Source of the DNA: Brachypterus glaber
Lineage: Eukaryota > Arthropoda > Insecta > Coleoptera > Kateretidae
Assembly: GCA_958510825.1 (NCBI GenBank)
Contig: OY294044.1
Coordinates: 40,212,791-40,276,790, forward strand
Direction of reading: 5' to 3'
DNA length: 64,000 nt
Shown piece after piece: positions 34,706 to 44,910 of the stretch. The number at the start of each line of letters is the position of its first letter. Position 1 is the first letter of the stretch. The notes under the pieces are model-generated. The model was not told the DNA's origin and ran no database searches. It saw nothing but the letters and a program-made list of their open reading frames with translations. The position numbers and the translations under genes are program-made.

Positions 34706-36196
34706 GTACAACTGAGGCATATAGTGCAAGAGTGACCCATCTCACTTTATGGAAATATCGAGATAATGGCTATTTAAATTTCTCCGATTTTTTAATCTTT
34801 GATGTAGGACGCATTATTTTATTTAAAATTTTTTCTGTTAGGTTTCTTAGACTCAACCAACATTAAGGTAATGTATGACAAACAAATTTATTTTACCTTC
34901 TTTACTTTCTTAGAGAAAAAAAATGGTGGGTCACTATACATTGTGTTCATTTTGGGCCACTATTGCATTACGAACGAGATCTGATCTTCAATAACAGTTT
35001 TTTTTTTGAGTAGATCTAACCTCACATTTTACTTTGAAATTTTAATTATTTTTACGTGAAAGAAATGTTTGTTATTTAATAACAGAATAGTCAAAATACC
35101 AATAATTATGCTCTGAAATAGTTAAATAAACGTTTTCTTACTGTTCTTGGAGTAATTGAAGAATAACTACACTCAGAAAAATCTCATCTTGTAAAATCAA
35201 TAAGAAATTATTTTAATTTGAAAAAACTGCCTTTTAAAATATTAAAAGTAAAAACTTTACGTTTTAGTTATGAATAATATTAATTTAAAAAAATAATGTT
35301 TACACCAAAACGTTTTTTACTTTAAAGTAAAAGTATTGTCCCTTACTTTCTTATTTTAGTGTTTTCTTAATAAAATTATAATATTTTTCTTTGTATTGTT
35401 AAAAAATATCAATATATTAAAATAATTCTTTTTAAAATAACTAGTTTTTGTATTCAAATCATTTAAGTTTACAAATGATTTAAAAGGAAACATTTTTCAA
35501 ATTAAAATGAATATTTTTATTTTTACAATGGCTTATAAAATTAAAAAATATCTTTTTGAATTAATAAAAAACACTGTCGGAGCAAAAACATATTGGTTTT
35601 CTTTAAAATCATATGACTTTTGTTTGATTTTACAACGATTTTTCCCTGAGTGTAATGCGTAAACATTGTTTAAGTACCTAAATGGATTTCAGTTCATATG
35701 ATCTCAAAGTTTAAGGTAAGTTGTAATTATTTTTTATTAATAAAGCAAAATGTACAAAATTGGTAACATAACGCTCCTGCATTTGTGCAGAAAATGATTT
35801 GTTTTGGGGCGAACAAATAACTTTCTCGATAAAACAAATTTTGGCTTTTTTAAGAATCTTTCTAAAAATATATAAATCCTTGCTAAAACTTGCCTTGTTA
35901 CCTTTTTTAAAAATAAAATTGACATTTTTAATGATGGCTTTTTCAACATCCCCAATAATATAAACCAGCGAATACCACGAATATCACTGGTAGCCTATAC
36001 CTGTTGGCCACTCTTGCACTAATAAAGGCGATAATTTTAATAATGCAATAGTGCTTTAAATGCTTGTATCATGCCAAAAAGAAAACCCTCTGTTATGAGG
36101 ATGGTATGTAATGAAAGATATAGATGTCCTTATTACATTTATAAAAAAACGCAAATCTAAAAAAACACATATGGGCCACTCTTATACGCCTCAACT
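34706..36196. mobile_element. TIR element with repeated GGCCACT termini
   Basis: Left actgaggcatatagtgcaag then agtgaccc is mirrored at 36170-36196 by gggccactcttatacgcctc. The same word recurs in subterminal positions near 34955 (gggccactattgca) and 36003 (ggccactcttgcac). A separate TA-flanked MITE is nested at 35170-35652. The boundaries and any target duplication are uncertain; no coding sequence. Confidence 0.55.
35170..35652. mobile_element. TA-flanked MITE, CACTCAG ends, nested
   Basis: The left end CACTCAGAAAAATCTCATCT and the inverse of the right end (CACTCAGGGAAAAATCGTTG) match, followed inward on both sides by TTGTAAAATCAA. TA flanks at 35168-35169 and 35653-35654. The 483-bp element is AT-rich and non-coding. 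Confidence 0.8.
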
Positions 36197-36233
36197 ATAA
36201 CTCTAACTATAAGTTTGTAGAAAAATTTTGTAT

Positions 36234-36503
36234 GGGAGATTAGCTCAGCGGTCTAAGGCATCGATATAGCATTGACACTGAGCCAATGATCGTGAGTTCA
36301 AACTTCACTGGCGCCGATTGCCTTTTTCAGTTAATTAATAATTGAAATTTGGCAAAGGCGTACTCCCTAGATATATTGGTTCGAAAGGCAATTAAAGCCG
36401 GTGGTTCCCTCTACTACTAGCACACACAAGTCCTGGACTTAGGGAATGCTTAATTAAGTAGAATAGTACGAGGTTAAAAATAAACATAAACATAAATAAA
36501 TAT
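36234..36503 (+). mobile_element. tRNA-derived SINE
   Basis: A tRNA-like head begins gggagattagctcagcggtc. TAGCTCAGCGG (36241-36251) fits an RNA polymerase III A box, and GTTCAAACT (36296-36304) fits a B box except at its last base, about 45 bp downstream. A tRNA-unrelated body follows, then an A-rich tail of aaacataaacataaataaat type ending near 36503. It has no coding capacity; SINEs are copied by a partner LINE. The extra bases between boxes and the tail argue against a functional tRNA gene. Confidence 0.8.
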
Positions 36504-36764
36504 TTTAGTCTTATTGACTGAAATAGCAGCTTTAATAGCTTTTTTATTCGATTGTTTCTAAAAGCTGTGGTGTTTTGAATTACGCGCCAACAACCGAAGG
36601 TGGCGCCACCGGACGGCAAGAGAGACAAGCTCTCTTACACGTTAGATTCGAACACGAATAGACGCATTAAACAATTGGGTGAGTTTTAAACATTTATAAC
36701 AAACTATAAACAATAACATTACTCGGCTAACATTCAAACATTACAAAAGCGACACTTTTTTTCA

Positions 36765-36835
36765 TGTTTTACGGGCGAAAAGTTGAACATTGTGGCTCTA
36801 GGGCCAAAAAGTTTTTTTCGCCCGCTAACGAAGAC
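36765..36835. repeat. Short hairpin MITE, GGGCGAAAAGTT
   Basis: acgggcgaaaagttgaac and its inverse (ttttcgcccgctaac) flank a short GC-richer loop with ctctagggcc. It shares GGGCGAAAAGTT with the hairpin at 37336-37454. Confidence 0.55.
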
Positions 36836-37335
36836 TTATTATTTTTAAGCTTTTTAAGAAGATTACCTTTACTGTAATATTTATCAAGAAATATGACCCT
36901 TTGGTCACTTTTGGTCTTGAACTAACTGCTTCTTTTGAACAGGTAGAGTTATTATAATCATTTCATACAAAATAAAAAAAAAATCTATAACATAACCCCA
37001 AAATATGTTAACTAATTAATCTGTATTTATCCACTAAAATAAATTAAAAACCCAAAATTTTAATCAATTTCAATATTTATAATATTCATACAACGGTTTT
37101 AAGAGTATTATTATTATTTTTATAACAGACACATTTTAACATAAATTAATCACCAAGCTATAGCTTTTTATATTTGAAAATTAAACCGCACGCAAAAGAA
37201 ATGATTCAATTGTTTTAGCGATTTGATTGGATAGCAATTTGTCATGGATAACTAGATAAGTAAAAGGACAGTCAAAAGAAGTATTTTTTTGCAATTTAAA
37301 ATTAAGTATATTTTAATAATTTATTATAATTAGTA
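36836..37335. other. Unrecognised AT-rich spacer
   Basis: No gene or repeat recognised. Confidence 0.35.
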
Positions 37336-37454
37336 CACTGGCAAAAAGTTAAATTTCGATTTCGTAGGTTTATTACCCTCGGGCCAGCCCCATCGGCCGG
37401 CCCGCGTCTTCTAAAAACCTACTCAATCGAAAAACATAACTTTTCGCCCTTGTA
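37336..37454. repeat. Hairpin MITE with GC-rich centre
   Basis: cactggcaaaaagttaaatt, then cgtaggttt, is mirrored by aaacctactcaatcgaaaaa, then cataacttttcgccc. The centre is unusually GC-rich for this window (gggccagccccatcggccgg). Confidence 0.7.
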
Positions 37455-37726
37455 TTATAAATAACTATAATAATAATAATAATAATCTTTTTTTTAATTC
37501 TTTTTTTTTTGTAAATTAAATTACACAAAATATTAACTAAGGGGAAAGTATTGTATTATTGGAAGCAGTATTTTTTAGTTCAATTATATGTATACACTAT
37601 ATGCAAAAAAACACAAATAAAAAAAATCCAAACAAATTTTTGTTGCCCCAAAATTGCCATCCAAAACATTTTTTTTTAAAAAGAGGTTCTTAGAAAAAAA
37701 GTATTTTTAGCCAAAACACACACACA

Positions 37727-37974
37727 CACTGATAAAACAGTTTATTCGTGTCAACTTAATATTTGGTTGGATATGGCCAATTAAATTATTTAATTTTAAC
37801 AAATATATTTTATTTCTGTCAAATAAACTATTTTGTTCCCATTAATAAATAAATCATTTTGAAATTAAAATGTTTGTTTACATGAAATAAATATTTATTT
37901 GACTCAAATAAAATTTGTTAATCACAATCAAATAATTTAATTGGCCATATCCAAATAAATCCTTTATACCAGTG
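37727..37974. mobile_element. Palindromic MITE, CACTG ends
   Basis: The left end is CACTGATAAAACAGTTTATT; the right end read inward is CACTGGTATAAAGGATTTAT. Both arms share ggatatggccaattaaatta and extend inward. TA follows on the right; the left flank is a short CA run. 248 bp, non-coding. Confidence 0.75.
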
Positions 37975-37976
37975 TA

Positions 37977-38310
37977 ACAGCAAAATAAAATTATATTTAA
38001 AATATTTTGGAAAAAAAATTGGATTTAAACTTACCCTCAAAATCAACTTTTTTTAGATACTTTAAAAGCTCTGTGCCTTTTGTAGGCTTCATTGCATCGC
38101 ATAAACCAGGTCTGCCTTGACAAAGATCTCGATGCATATCTCTGGAAAGAAAAAAGAATATAAACCTGTACTTCCTATAAAAAAGGTCCCCATATGAAGT
38201 TTAATGTAGGCGCGTAAATAAATAACGAAGGTCTTAAGTCATTTTTGTGAGGTTCATTGTGAGAAAATATGAGAAAGGAGACCCAGTAAAATATCCCGTT
38301 TTTGACATAT
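37977..38310. other. Unrecognised spacer
   Basis: No gene or repeat recognised. Confidence 0.35.
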
Positions 38311-38496
38311 GTTCAAGTATTACGTAACGCAAAATGTACCAAAATCCATCTTTATACCTCGGTTCTGGCGTTATTTAAGGCTGTAGAGATTTCATATTTT
38401 GGCTATCCCCCTAACACACTCCCAATTAGGGGGCTAGCCAAAATATGAAATCTCTATAATCTATAATAACACGAGAACCGGGGTATGAAGTGTATA
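38311..38496. mobile_element. Palindromic MITE family P, copy 2
   Basis: gttcaagtattacgtaacgc, then aaaatgtaccaaaatccat, matches the arm of the 23812-24014 element. The centre ccctaacacactccca and the flanking tatggc/ggctagccaaaatatgaaat sequences are also shared. The right arm is truncated after ggtatgaagtgtat. Confidence 0.75.
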
Positions 38497-38540
38497 AAAA
38501 AATACGGATCAAGATTCACCTACAACACTGTTCTGCAATG

Positions 38541-39299
38541 AAATCTTCCTTCCAAAAAAGTTATCATGAATATGAAGATTTTAATGCGCTGAGTCTCTAC
38601 CCGTTTGTCGTTTTTTTCTATCACATCTAGATTTTGTCATAAGATTTTTTTTTATTTAGATTTTTTTGTATTTTGTTTTCGCATCTACACCATTTCGATA
38701 TTATTAAATAATATTTATACATACAAAACCAGTTTGATCTGACAGTAACAGAAAGAAAATATATCCCTAGGTGATTTCCATGTTGGTATTTATGCGCTTG
38801 CTTAATTTGCGCTGTGAATTTACGGCAGTCAATACGGTGGATAGTTGTCTTTTAATTGTTTATGTTTTTATCGGATATTGCGGTAAGTTTTGAACAAAAT
38901 TTATATTTTATTTTTGCTCTGTATATAAGAAAAGACATGACATAAAACTACAAATATAAATTTTCTGCAAAAAAACGAAATATCCGATAAAAAACATTAA
39001 CAATCAAAAGATAACTATCCAACTTACTGACTGCTGCAAATTGACAGGGCAAACTGAGCAAGGGCTTAAATACCAACATGGAAATTACCTAGGGATATAT
39101 TTGAAAACTGGTTTTGTATGTATAAATATTATTTAATAATATCAAAATGGTGTAGATACGAAAACAAAATACAAAAAATTCTAAATTTAAAAAAATTCAT
39201 ATCACAAAACCTAGATGTGATAGAAAAAAAACGACAAACGGGTAGAGATTCAGCGCATTAAAATCTTCATATTCAAGATAATTTTTTTGGAAGGAGAAC
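38541..39299. mobile_element. Palindromic element, about 760 bp
   Basis: cttccttccaaaaaagttat, then catgaatatgaagatttta, on the left is mirrored by the right arm ending ggaaggag at 39297. Symmetry continues inward through ctaggtgatttccatgttgg to about 38900/38960. No open frame. The termini are not resolved to the base and no target duplication was assigned. Confidence 0.75.
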
Positions 39300-39328
39300 A
39301 GAACAGAAATAACATAATACATTATTTA

Positions 39329-39694
39329 AAATAATAATAATAATAATAATAATAACGATAACGATAACGATAACGATAACGATAACGATAACGATAACGA
39401 TAACGATAACGATAACGATAACGATAACGATAACGATAACGATAACGATAACGATAACGATAACGATAACGATAACGATAACGATAACGATAACGATAAC
39501 GATAACGATAACGATAACGATAACGATAACGATAACGATAACGATAACGATAACGATAACGATAACGATAACGATAACGATAACGATAACGATAACGATA
39601 ACGATAACGATAACGATAACGATAACGATAACGATAACGATAACGATAACGATAACGATAACGATAACGATAATGATAATAATAATAATAATAA
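39329..39694. repeat. (AAT)n - (ACGATA)n - (AAT)n compound microsatellite
   Basis: About 53 uninterrupted ACGATA hexamers (39353-39672) lie between short AAT runs. The hexamer differs from two AAT units by two bases, so it probably arose by mutation and expansion inside an AAT array. The long open frames across it are Ile-Val or Tyr-Arg dipeptide artefacts. Confidence 0.95.
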
Positions 39695-41011
39695 GCAGCA
39701 AGTACAGACATCGGCTCAGACAAATCTGGTCATCAGAATTGTCTGGAATAAATAAGGTGTCTGCCACAAATATGCTTGCTGTTCCGGTCCTACTTTACTC
39801 ATTCGGAGTTATTAAGTGGACAGTAAATGAGCTGCGCCAACTCGACGTAAGTACTCGCAAGCTTATGCACCTCTATAGAAGCTTGCACCCAAGATCGTCC
39901 GTTCCACGACTGTACCTCCCACGAAATCGAGGTGGTCGTGGACTCTTAGGTTTGGAGTATCTCCACCATAGAGTGGTTTTGGATACAGCCTGTAAAGTCA
40001 TAAGGAGCAGAGATCCCCTGCTACGCTTGGTCCATGACCATGAAGTAGCAGATGCTGGAGCCTTCATCTTTAGGGCGGCCACGAGAGCACTTGATGAACT
40101 TGGTCTCATTTTCGACATTGAAAGGGAAACCCAAAACTCGATCACCGAGTTGGGTCCCGTTCAATTAAAAGCCCACATAAAATCTGCCGAGCATTTGATG
40201 CTCATGCAGACACATATGGATAAGCCAATGCATGGTGTCTTCTTTAAGACCATAGAAGACCTTGGCTTATCCAAAAAATCTGACTTTTGCTTTTTTGAGG
40301 TCAAGTGGGCTGAAGTCGGAGACCGAGGGATTCATTCTTGCTTGCCAAGATGGCGTTTTTAACACATTGGTCTACCGGAGCCGCGTTATGGGGTTACAGG
40401 TACCTGATATTAACTGCAGGGCCTGTCGGAAAGAGCCAGAGACCATTATGCATTTGCTATCCGCATGTTCAACATATGCGGTCTCGGCATACATCGGTAG
40501 ACATAACGCGGCCTTACGAGTGTTGTACTTCTTTCTAAGGCACTCTTACAGGTTAGACGAAACGCCAGTGCCGCCCTATGCTCCAGCAGATATTGAGTCC
40601 GTGGTGGAGAATGATAGTTGTCGCATTTATTGGAACTATACATTCCCCACCCTAAGGCAAATACGAGCTAACAAGCCAGATATTGTTCTCCTCGATCATA
40701 AATCCAAAACAATGTTCATTATCGAATTTTCGGCCCCAGCCGAGAAGAACATTGTTTTGAAGGAGGAGAATAAGCGGACAAAATATCAGGATCTACTATT
40801 TCAGCTCCAGAGACTGTATCCAGGCCACACTATAAAGTTGGTGGTGTTAATTATAGGATCCCTCGGTGGTACAAACGCTAGCTTTCTCTCTGCTTTAAAG
40901 ACAATACCAGCATGTCGCGATTCGGCTGAAATCTTAGCCGGTCGCATGCAAAAAGCAATTATCCTTGGGTCCCTAAATCTACTTAGAGCACATGAGAATC
41001 GATCCCAGTAG
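39695..41011 (+). pseudogene. R4/Dong-type LINE: RT C-terminus and restriction-like endonuclease
   Basis: A 5'-truncated open frame starts in the RT thumb (LAVPVLLYSFGVIKWTVNEL, STRKLMHLYRSLHPRS, PRNRGGRGLLGLEYLHHR). A one-base frameshift in an A-run near 40275 moves it to the frame of 40262-41011. That part carries CRACRKEPETIMHLLSAC, a CCHC-type finger. It then carries a PD-(D/E)xK restriction-like endonuclease region (ANKPDIVLLDHKS, MFIIEFSAPAEKN, then KRTKYQDL). This finger plus endonuclease order after RT marks the R2/R4/Dong/NeSL assemblage. The endonuclease would cut target DNA for insertion. AAT microsatellites on both sides suit Dong-like target preference. The copy lacks the RT catalytic core. 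Confidence 0.85.
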
Positions 41012-41108
41012 CTGCTTACTCCATGGACGTGGAGAGCAGCTATTGATCTTTCACCAGCTCGTCACCTCGTAGGTGTCGGAACGCGAGGTGACCTGACTGG
41101 TTTTTATT
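41012..41108 (+). other. 3' UTR of the R4/Dong-type LINE
   Basis: About 95 bp between the stop and the AAT tail, GC-richer than its surroundings, with a possible stem formed by tcacctcg and cgaggtga (about 41064-41092). Confidence 0.6.
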
Positions 41109-41112
41109 TTTA

Positions 41113-41152
<40 letters not shown>
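41109..41152 (+). repeat. (AAT)n tail/target microsatellite
   Basis: About 14 AAT units directly after the LINE 3' end, matching the AAT runs on its 5' side. Confidence 0.9.
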
Positions 41153-41154
<2 letters not shown>

Positions 41155-41553
41155 TTATTTCTTTGTTCGTATGTAGGTGATAAATAAATATATATTTCAA
41201 TTAAAATTGACACAAAGTTAAAGTCTTATAACTTCTAAGAGTAGTGAGTTTTTTTTCTAGCGTAGGAGATGTCAAGGATACACTCAGAGATCGCTATTAC
41301 AAACAAAAGCCTATCGCTTAAAGTTTTCTGTTCAATGTCGCAAATTTTAATTTTCTACAAAATGTTGTGTTTAGGTTATTTTTTTACCTTGTTAAAATTG
41401 TGGCTTGGTAAATTGCAGTGAAAAAGAAAAGAGATGACTATAAAATATATCAAAATATCATTTGTTCTTGGAATCTTAAACATGGTGTAAACTGTAGTGT
41501 CAACTCAAAACAAAAATCCCTATTTCAGTCATCAATTTAAATGTAAAGCACTC
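41153..41553. other. Unrecognised AT-rich spacer
   Basis: No gene or repeat recognised. Confidence 0.35.
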
Positions 41554-41648
41554 GTTTCATAACACGTTTTTAGCGCACGAGTACAAGTTTAGAAAACGAG
41601 CCGCTTGCGGCGAGTTTTTTAAAGTACACTGTGCGTATGTTATGAAAC
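41554..41648. repeat. 95-bp hairpin MITE
   Basis: gtttcataacacg at the left mirrors cgtatgttatgaaac at the right. The interior has a second stem, gagccgcttgcggcgag. Compact and non-coding. Confidence 0.65.
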
Positions 41649-41829
41649 TAGTACTTTAATATACTATTAATAACCCAACTTGCTGTGCAATACGAGGCTA
41701 GACGATACATGTTATATATAATATCACAAAACTAGTATAATTTGCTTACGTTGCAGTTTTATTTACTAATTGTGTGACATCAGATATCGCAAGTATCATG
41801 TAGATCCGATTGCACAACACGTTGTTATA

Positions 41830-42513
41830 CAGTACGTGTCAAAAGTCCGCCCCTTTAAATTTTGAACGGCTTAAGATAATAAATTAAAATTACGTAAATA
41901 ACATAACCCAAATATTTTTTTGTATATATATATATATATATATATAGATATGATATGTATAACCGTGGAGGCAAGGGGCAAGGGGAACTATTTTTTTATA
42001 TAGAAAGGGGGTCATGTGTTTAAAGTTCATATAATTCTCTCTTCTATCGACATATATTTTTTATATATTTAAAAAAATTTTAGAGGGGATTTAAAAGTAA
42101 ATTTTTGTAAAATTTTCTTTAAAAAAAATTTAATGATACAAAAACATAAATTATACTTATACAAGCTAATTTTAAATGATATAAATAAAAATAACAAAAT
42201 CTAAGAAAATCGATTTTTTTAACAAAAAAAAAAACAAAAATTAATCACCTCCGAAACAATTTTTAATACATTAAAAATTATATGGTTGAAAAGAGAATTA
42301 ATTAAGCTTTAAAATAGTTTATAACATGACCCCTTTCCATTAAAAAATATATTCCCCTTGCACCTCTGCCACCATTGCAATGCATTGTACTCACTAAACA
42401 TAAAATTTATACAAAAAACTTAATTGGGTTATGTTATTTAGGTGTTCCAGATTTAAAGTTGAGATCTTAATCCGATCAAAAGTTGAGGGGGGTCAAAATT
42501 TAGACATGTACTG
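41830..42513. mobile_element. TA-flanked TIR element family M, copy 2
   Basis: Left CAGTACGTGTCAAAAGTCCG and right tagacatgtactg form inverted repeats with TA at 41828-41829 and 42514-42515. The interior shares cttaagataataaattaaaa and ataacccaa phrases with 29390-30007. It includes a (TA)n run near 41928. 684 bp, non-coding, mariner-like. Confidence 0.8.
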
Positions 42514-42515
42514 TA

Positions 42516-44910
42516 TAAGAATAGTCGGGCAGCTGACGCATAGTGACGAGTAGTAGGGACTGCATGACCCAGTTATGCCAGTGGTGTAATGTGGGTTTAA
42601 GGCAAATGATGAGGAGAAAATATGACAGATACAAGAACGATTTCTGAGTGTAGTCAAAATTAGAGTGAAACCCATAAATCTAAAACGAAAACTTGGCACC
42701 TTTGATGGTTGTTGTACAAAAATAGAAAAATTATAAAAGTTTTAGAATAGATAGAAAAATCTACAGTAATAAATTTTACCGTATATTTTAATATTTTATT
42801 TTCTATCTGAAAAATTTCCAGTGGAAATAAAATTTTTAAAGGTTTATTTAATTTTAGCAACAGATATATTATTCGGAAATCTGGTGAGCATTTTTATTTC
42901 ATTATTTTCTCCCAGCTATATATATATAGGTTAGGTTGTTTTTAAATTACTGGATCCTGGTCTTTTGGTTTCTAGAAGGTAACATAAAAATTTATTTCAA
43001 AACTTTCCGAGTAATATACATTAAGTTTATTACATTCAGATTAAGCTATTTTCATAGCAACACACCATAAGTTTGGGACCAAGGGGTAAAAACAGCCTTT
43101 AAAAAGTGCCTTTGACATGTCATGTTAATTTTTTTAAAGAAATGAGAATTTATTCAATATTTATGCAATTAATTCTTGATTAAGAGTAAATCCATGGTGA
43201 CTCAGGTTTCACCAGCAGAAAAAAATACTCTTTCTTTTAAATCGTTTATTACATTATTATTTTTTAGCTTAGTCTTTAATAATAATAAATAACAAATAAT
43301 CTTTTTATCATTAAAATGATAATGTATTAAAATATTTAAGAACTATTTTTTTCTGCGGCTAATATATACTTTGACATACGGACCTGTGGCTACGGGAAAT
43401 ATGTTAGAAGTGTGTGTTCAAGTGAGAGGCCCGTTGTAGGCATGCACGCCTTATAACGTTTTTGACGCAAAGGAGAGAGCGCGAACGATTCCTCTCCGTT
43501 TCGTCGGAGACTTTGTTTCATGCGGAGAACTATAAAAGAAAATATATTTCACCACTTTAAATCTATATTTTTTATTAACAGTCAGTTGTTTAAGGCCTTT
43601 CAGAAATAATTCATAAAAAACTTCTGTAGATACAATCAAAATATTGCTTTAAAAAATATAATCAGATAAAAATTTTAAACATAAAACAATGAAAAAAAAA
43701 TAGAGGTGTTTATGATTAATTACGCCACGTCATTTTTGGTTATATTTGACTTCCAGTAAATTTGTGACCATAATAACTGGAGAACGCTTTAACTAAATGA
43801 TGCAAGTTTGGGCCATATGTTTTTGAAAATCCATTGATCCATTGATCATCAATCTCTAAAAAACTTATTTATTATCCTAGCGCCTTCACCAAATTTGCAA
43901 ATAACCTAAAATGCCCAGGGTATAAAAACGAAGCAAACACAACGTGTTGTGATGTTAGGCTGGCCCCATGGGGCGAATTTTCTGAAATTGGCACTTGGAG
44001 TAAAATAAAAAGTAATATTAAGTTTAAATTGTAAAATCCATATTATTTAAATTTAATTTTCTTTATTGTTTTATAGGAAATTTAACTAAGTCTTTAAATT
44101 TACCCTTAAACTTTACGATGACAACGTAATATAAAAGTTTTATCTTCAAATAAAGTTTTAAAATTAAATGTAATTAAAATATTACCATTAAAATTTTAAA
44201 ATTAATGTTTGAAAATGGGCAAAGTTTTCTCTTTCAAAGTCCAAAGTAAGTAATTTTACTGTAAAATTGGAATTTTATAATTTATTTTAAAATTTGGTAC
44301 ACATTGTTTTCAGTGTAGGCAACATTCCGCCAACCAAAAAGAATTTATGATCAAAAAAATATCATCACTCCCGAGCAATGCTCAATTAGCACATTTCAGT
44401 TGCAGACACTTACGTGATGACAAAAAAAAGATAGTCAACTAAAACTTTGATGCACTAGGCTATTCCCTGGTATTACCTAATGAAAAATCTATCACTACTT
44501 TTAGTTTAAATTATTGTCGTATTGATGTTGTGTTAATGTCGTGTCTTGCCATTTCTATATGGAGTTAATATTACATAAATTAAAAAAAGTATATATAAAA
44601 ATACTACATTAGGTGTAATTTTTAACAATTTTGTAAATTTTAAAACTATCGTAAGCTCTCCTATTTCAGGAACTATAATAAATCACTGCAAAAAAACTCA
44701 TCTATTTATTTACTTCCAATTAGGTATTTCGCCCCAATAAATCAGTAGAAACACGATATGTACGTTTTAATCTAAACCAAACCAGAGACCAAGTCAGTTT
44801 TAATTTTGAACTTCAACATGTTAAAGTAAAATGTATGCTCACGCCGAACAGCGGCCTTGTTTGTGGGTTATAGTTTTTTTATTAGTATACTATATACTAT
44901 ATATACTATA
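42516..44910. other. 2.4 kb unrecognised AT-rich DNA
   Basis: No gene recognised. Short frames (for example 43451-43639 on the minus strand) show no family. No clear transposon ends. Confidence 0.4.

Noticed and set aside
36234..36316. Functional tRNA gene
   Set aside because: A and B box-like words are present, but no proper cloverleaf was apparent, the last B-box base deviates and a SINE body with A-rich tail follows.
39273..39767. Long minus-strand frames of Ile-Val or Tyr-Arg repeats
   Set aside because: Artefact of the (ACGATA)n microsatellite.
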